Assembly: GCA_036741795.1 (NCBI GenBank)
Contig: DAINRO010000040.1
Coordinates: forward strand, 1-22,147
From: DATKKM01 sp036741795
GTDB taxonomy: Bacteria > Chloroflexota > Dehalococcoidia > SM23-28-2 > RBG-16-64-32
Direction: 5' to 3'
DNA length: 22,147 bases
Position 1 is the first letter of the stretch, and each line of letters starts with the position of its first letter. The notes below the pieces were generated by a model. That model was not told where the DNA came from, made no database searches, and saw nothing but the letters and a program-made list of their open reading frames with translations. A program made the translations under genes and the position numbers. This document shows, in pieces, positions 22,019-22,147 of the stretch.

Positions 22019-22147
22019 CTACTCGAAGTCCCAGGCGTTGCCCTGGCTGTACTGCTGGAGCACGCGCCGCGCCACGACCATGCGGTGCACCTCGTCCGGG
22101 CCGTCGTAGATACGGGCGGCGCGGGCCTGGCGGTACATCCCCTCCAG
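22019..22147 (-). CDS. Acyl-CoA dehydrogenase, C-terminal fragment
   Basis: The minus strand reads LEGMYRQARAARIYDGPDEVHR, then MVVARRVLQQYSQGNAWDFE and a TAG stop, giving 42 residues; the gene continues past the right edge. The ARIYDGPDEVHR stretch is the C-terminal signature of acyl-CoA dehydrogenases (compare QIYGGTGEVHR/IYDGPDEVHR), and Asp in place of Thr/Ala is common in the ACAD10/11- and LvaC-like group. These FAD enzymes oxidise acyl-CoA, or in the LvaC/ACAD10-11 case take part in phosphate elimination. Only the tail is visible, so the subfamily is uncertain. Its position next to two APH-fold kinase genes fits such a pairing. Confidence 0.85.
   Translation of the reverse strand: MEGMYRQARAARIYDGPDEVHRMVVARRVLQQYSQGNAWDFE

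Noticed and set aside
1..22147. CRISPR array, transposon ends or prophage genes
   Set aside because: No spaced direct repeats of 23 nt or more, transposase or phage structural genes were found; the only repeats are short 7-nt tandem units.

Overview
The window looks like a G+C-rich, gene-dense bacterial chromosome segment, best matched by Chloroflexota of the Dehalococcoidia / SAR202 type. That placement is an inference from gene content: several lipobox lipoproteins, acyl-CoA-centred catabolism with ACAD10/LvaA-like kinases, a GT39 protein mannosyltransferase locus, and near-absent intergenic space. No marker gene here proves it. There is no insertion sequence, prophage, CRISPR array or rRNA. 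No stretch over about 300 bases lacks a gene, except 18617-18922, which holds a heptamer repeat, a tRNA and a structured leader.

Layout, left to right. 1-333 is the C-terminal part of a carboxymuconolactone-decarboxylase-like protein. 498-1451 is a complete Xer-type tyrosine recombinase. 1467-3299 is a secreted lipoprotein zinc peptidase. 3356-6740 is a probable operon: a TIGR00725/LOG-like nucleotide-binding protein, enolase, a short 3-hydroxyacyl-CoA dehydrogenase and an unknown protein. 6789-13394 is a surface-glycosylation island. It has a polyprenyl-phosphate sugar synthase (GT2) and a GtrA flippase-like protein on the plus strand, meeting tail-to-tail three GT-C membrane glycosyltransferases (one of them PMT/GT39) on the minus strand. 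13529-15495 holds a PQQ-type sugar-dehydrogenase-fold lipoprotein and an anchored protein of unknown function. 15518-18616 is a minus-strand run: LvaA/ACAD10-like kinase, a small LvaB-like partner, a Nudix CoA pyrophosphatase, a zinc-ribbon protein and a glyoxalase-II-like MBL enzyme. Then come a tRNA with CAU anticodon (probably Ile2), a diguanylate cyclase, a second APH-fold kinase with an alpha/beta hydrolase, a divergent DUF167 protein, and the C-terminus of an acyl-CoA dehydrogenase.

Two functional themes stand out. First, GT2 + GtrA + PMT + GT-C genes form a plausible polyprenol-phosphate-sugar-dependent protein O-glycosylation module, flanked by exported proteins with Ser/Thr/Pro-rich linkers that could be substrates. 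Second, the kinase + small partner + nearby acyl-CoA dehydrogenase resembles the LvaABC / ACAD10-11 logic, in which a 4-hydroxyacyl-CoA is phosphorylated and the phosphate then eliminated.

At the regulatory level, several genes have a TANNNT -10 box only 7-8 nt before the start codon and no Shine-Dalgarno. This suggests leaderless transcription for genes that start transcripts, while downstream genes use Shine-Dalgarno sites or stop/start overlaps. One divergent pair (21721 minus / 21745 plus) shares a single symmetric -10. Three degenerate tandem arrays with an exact 7-nt period sit in intergenic gaps.
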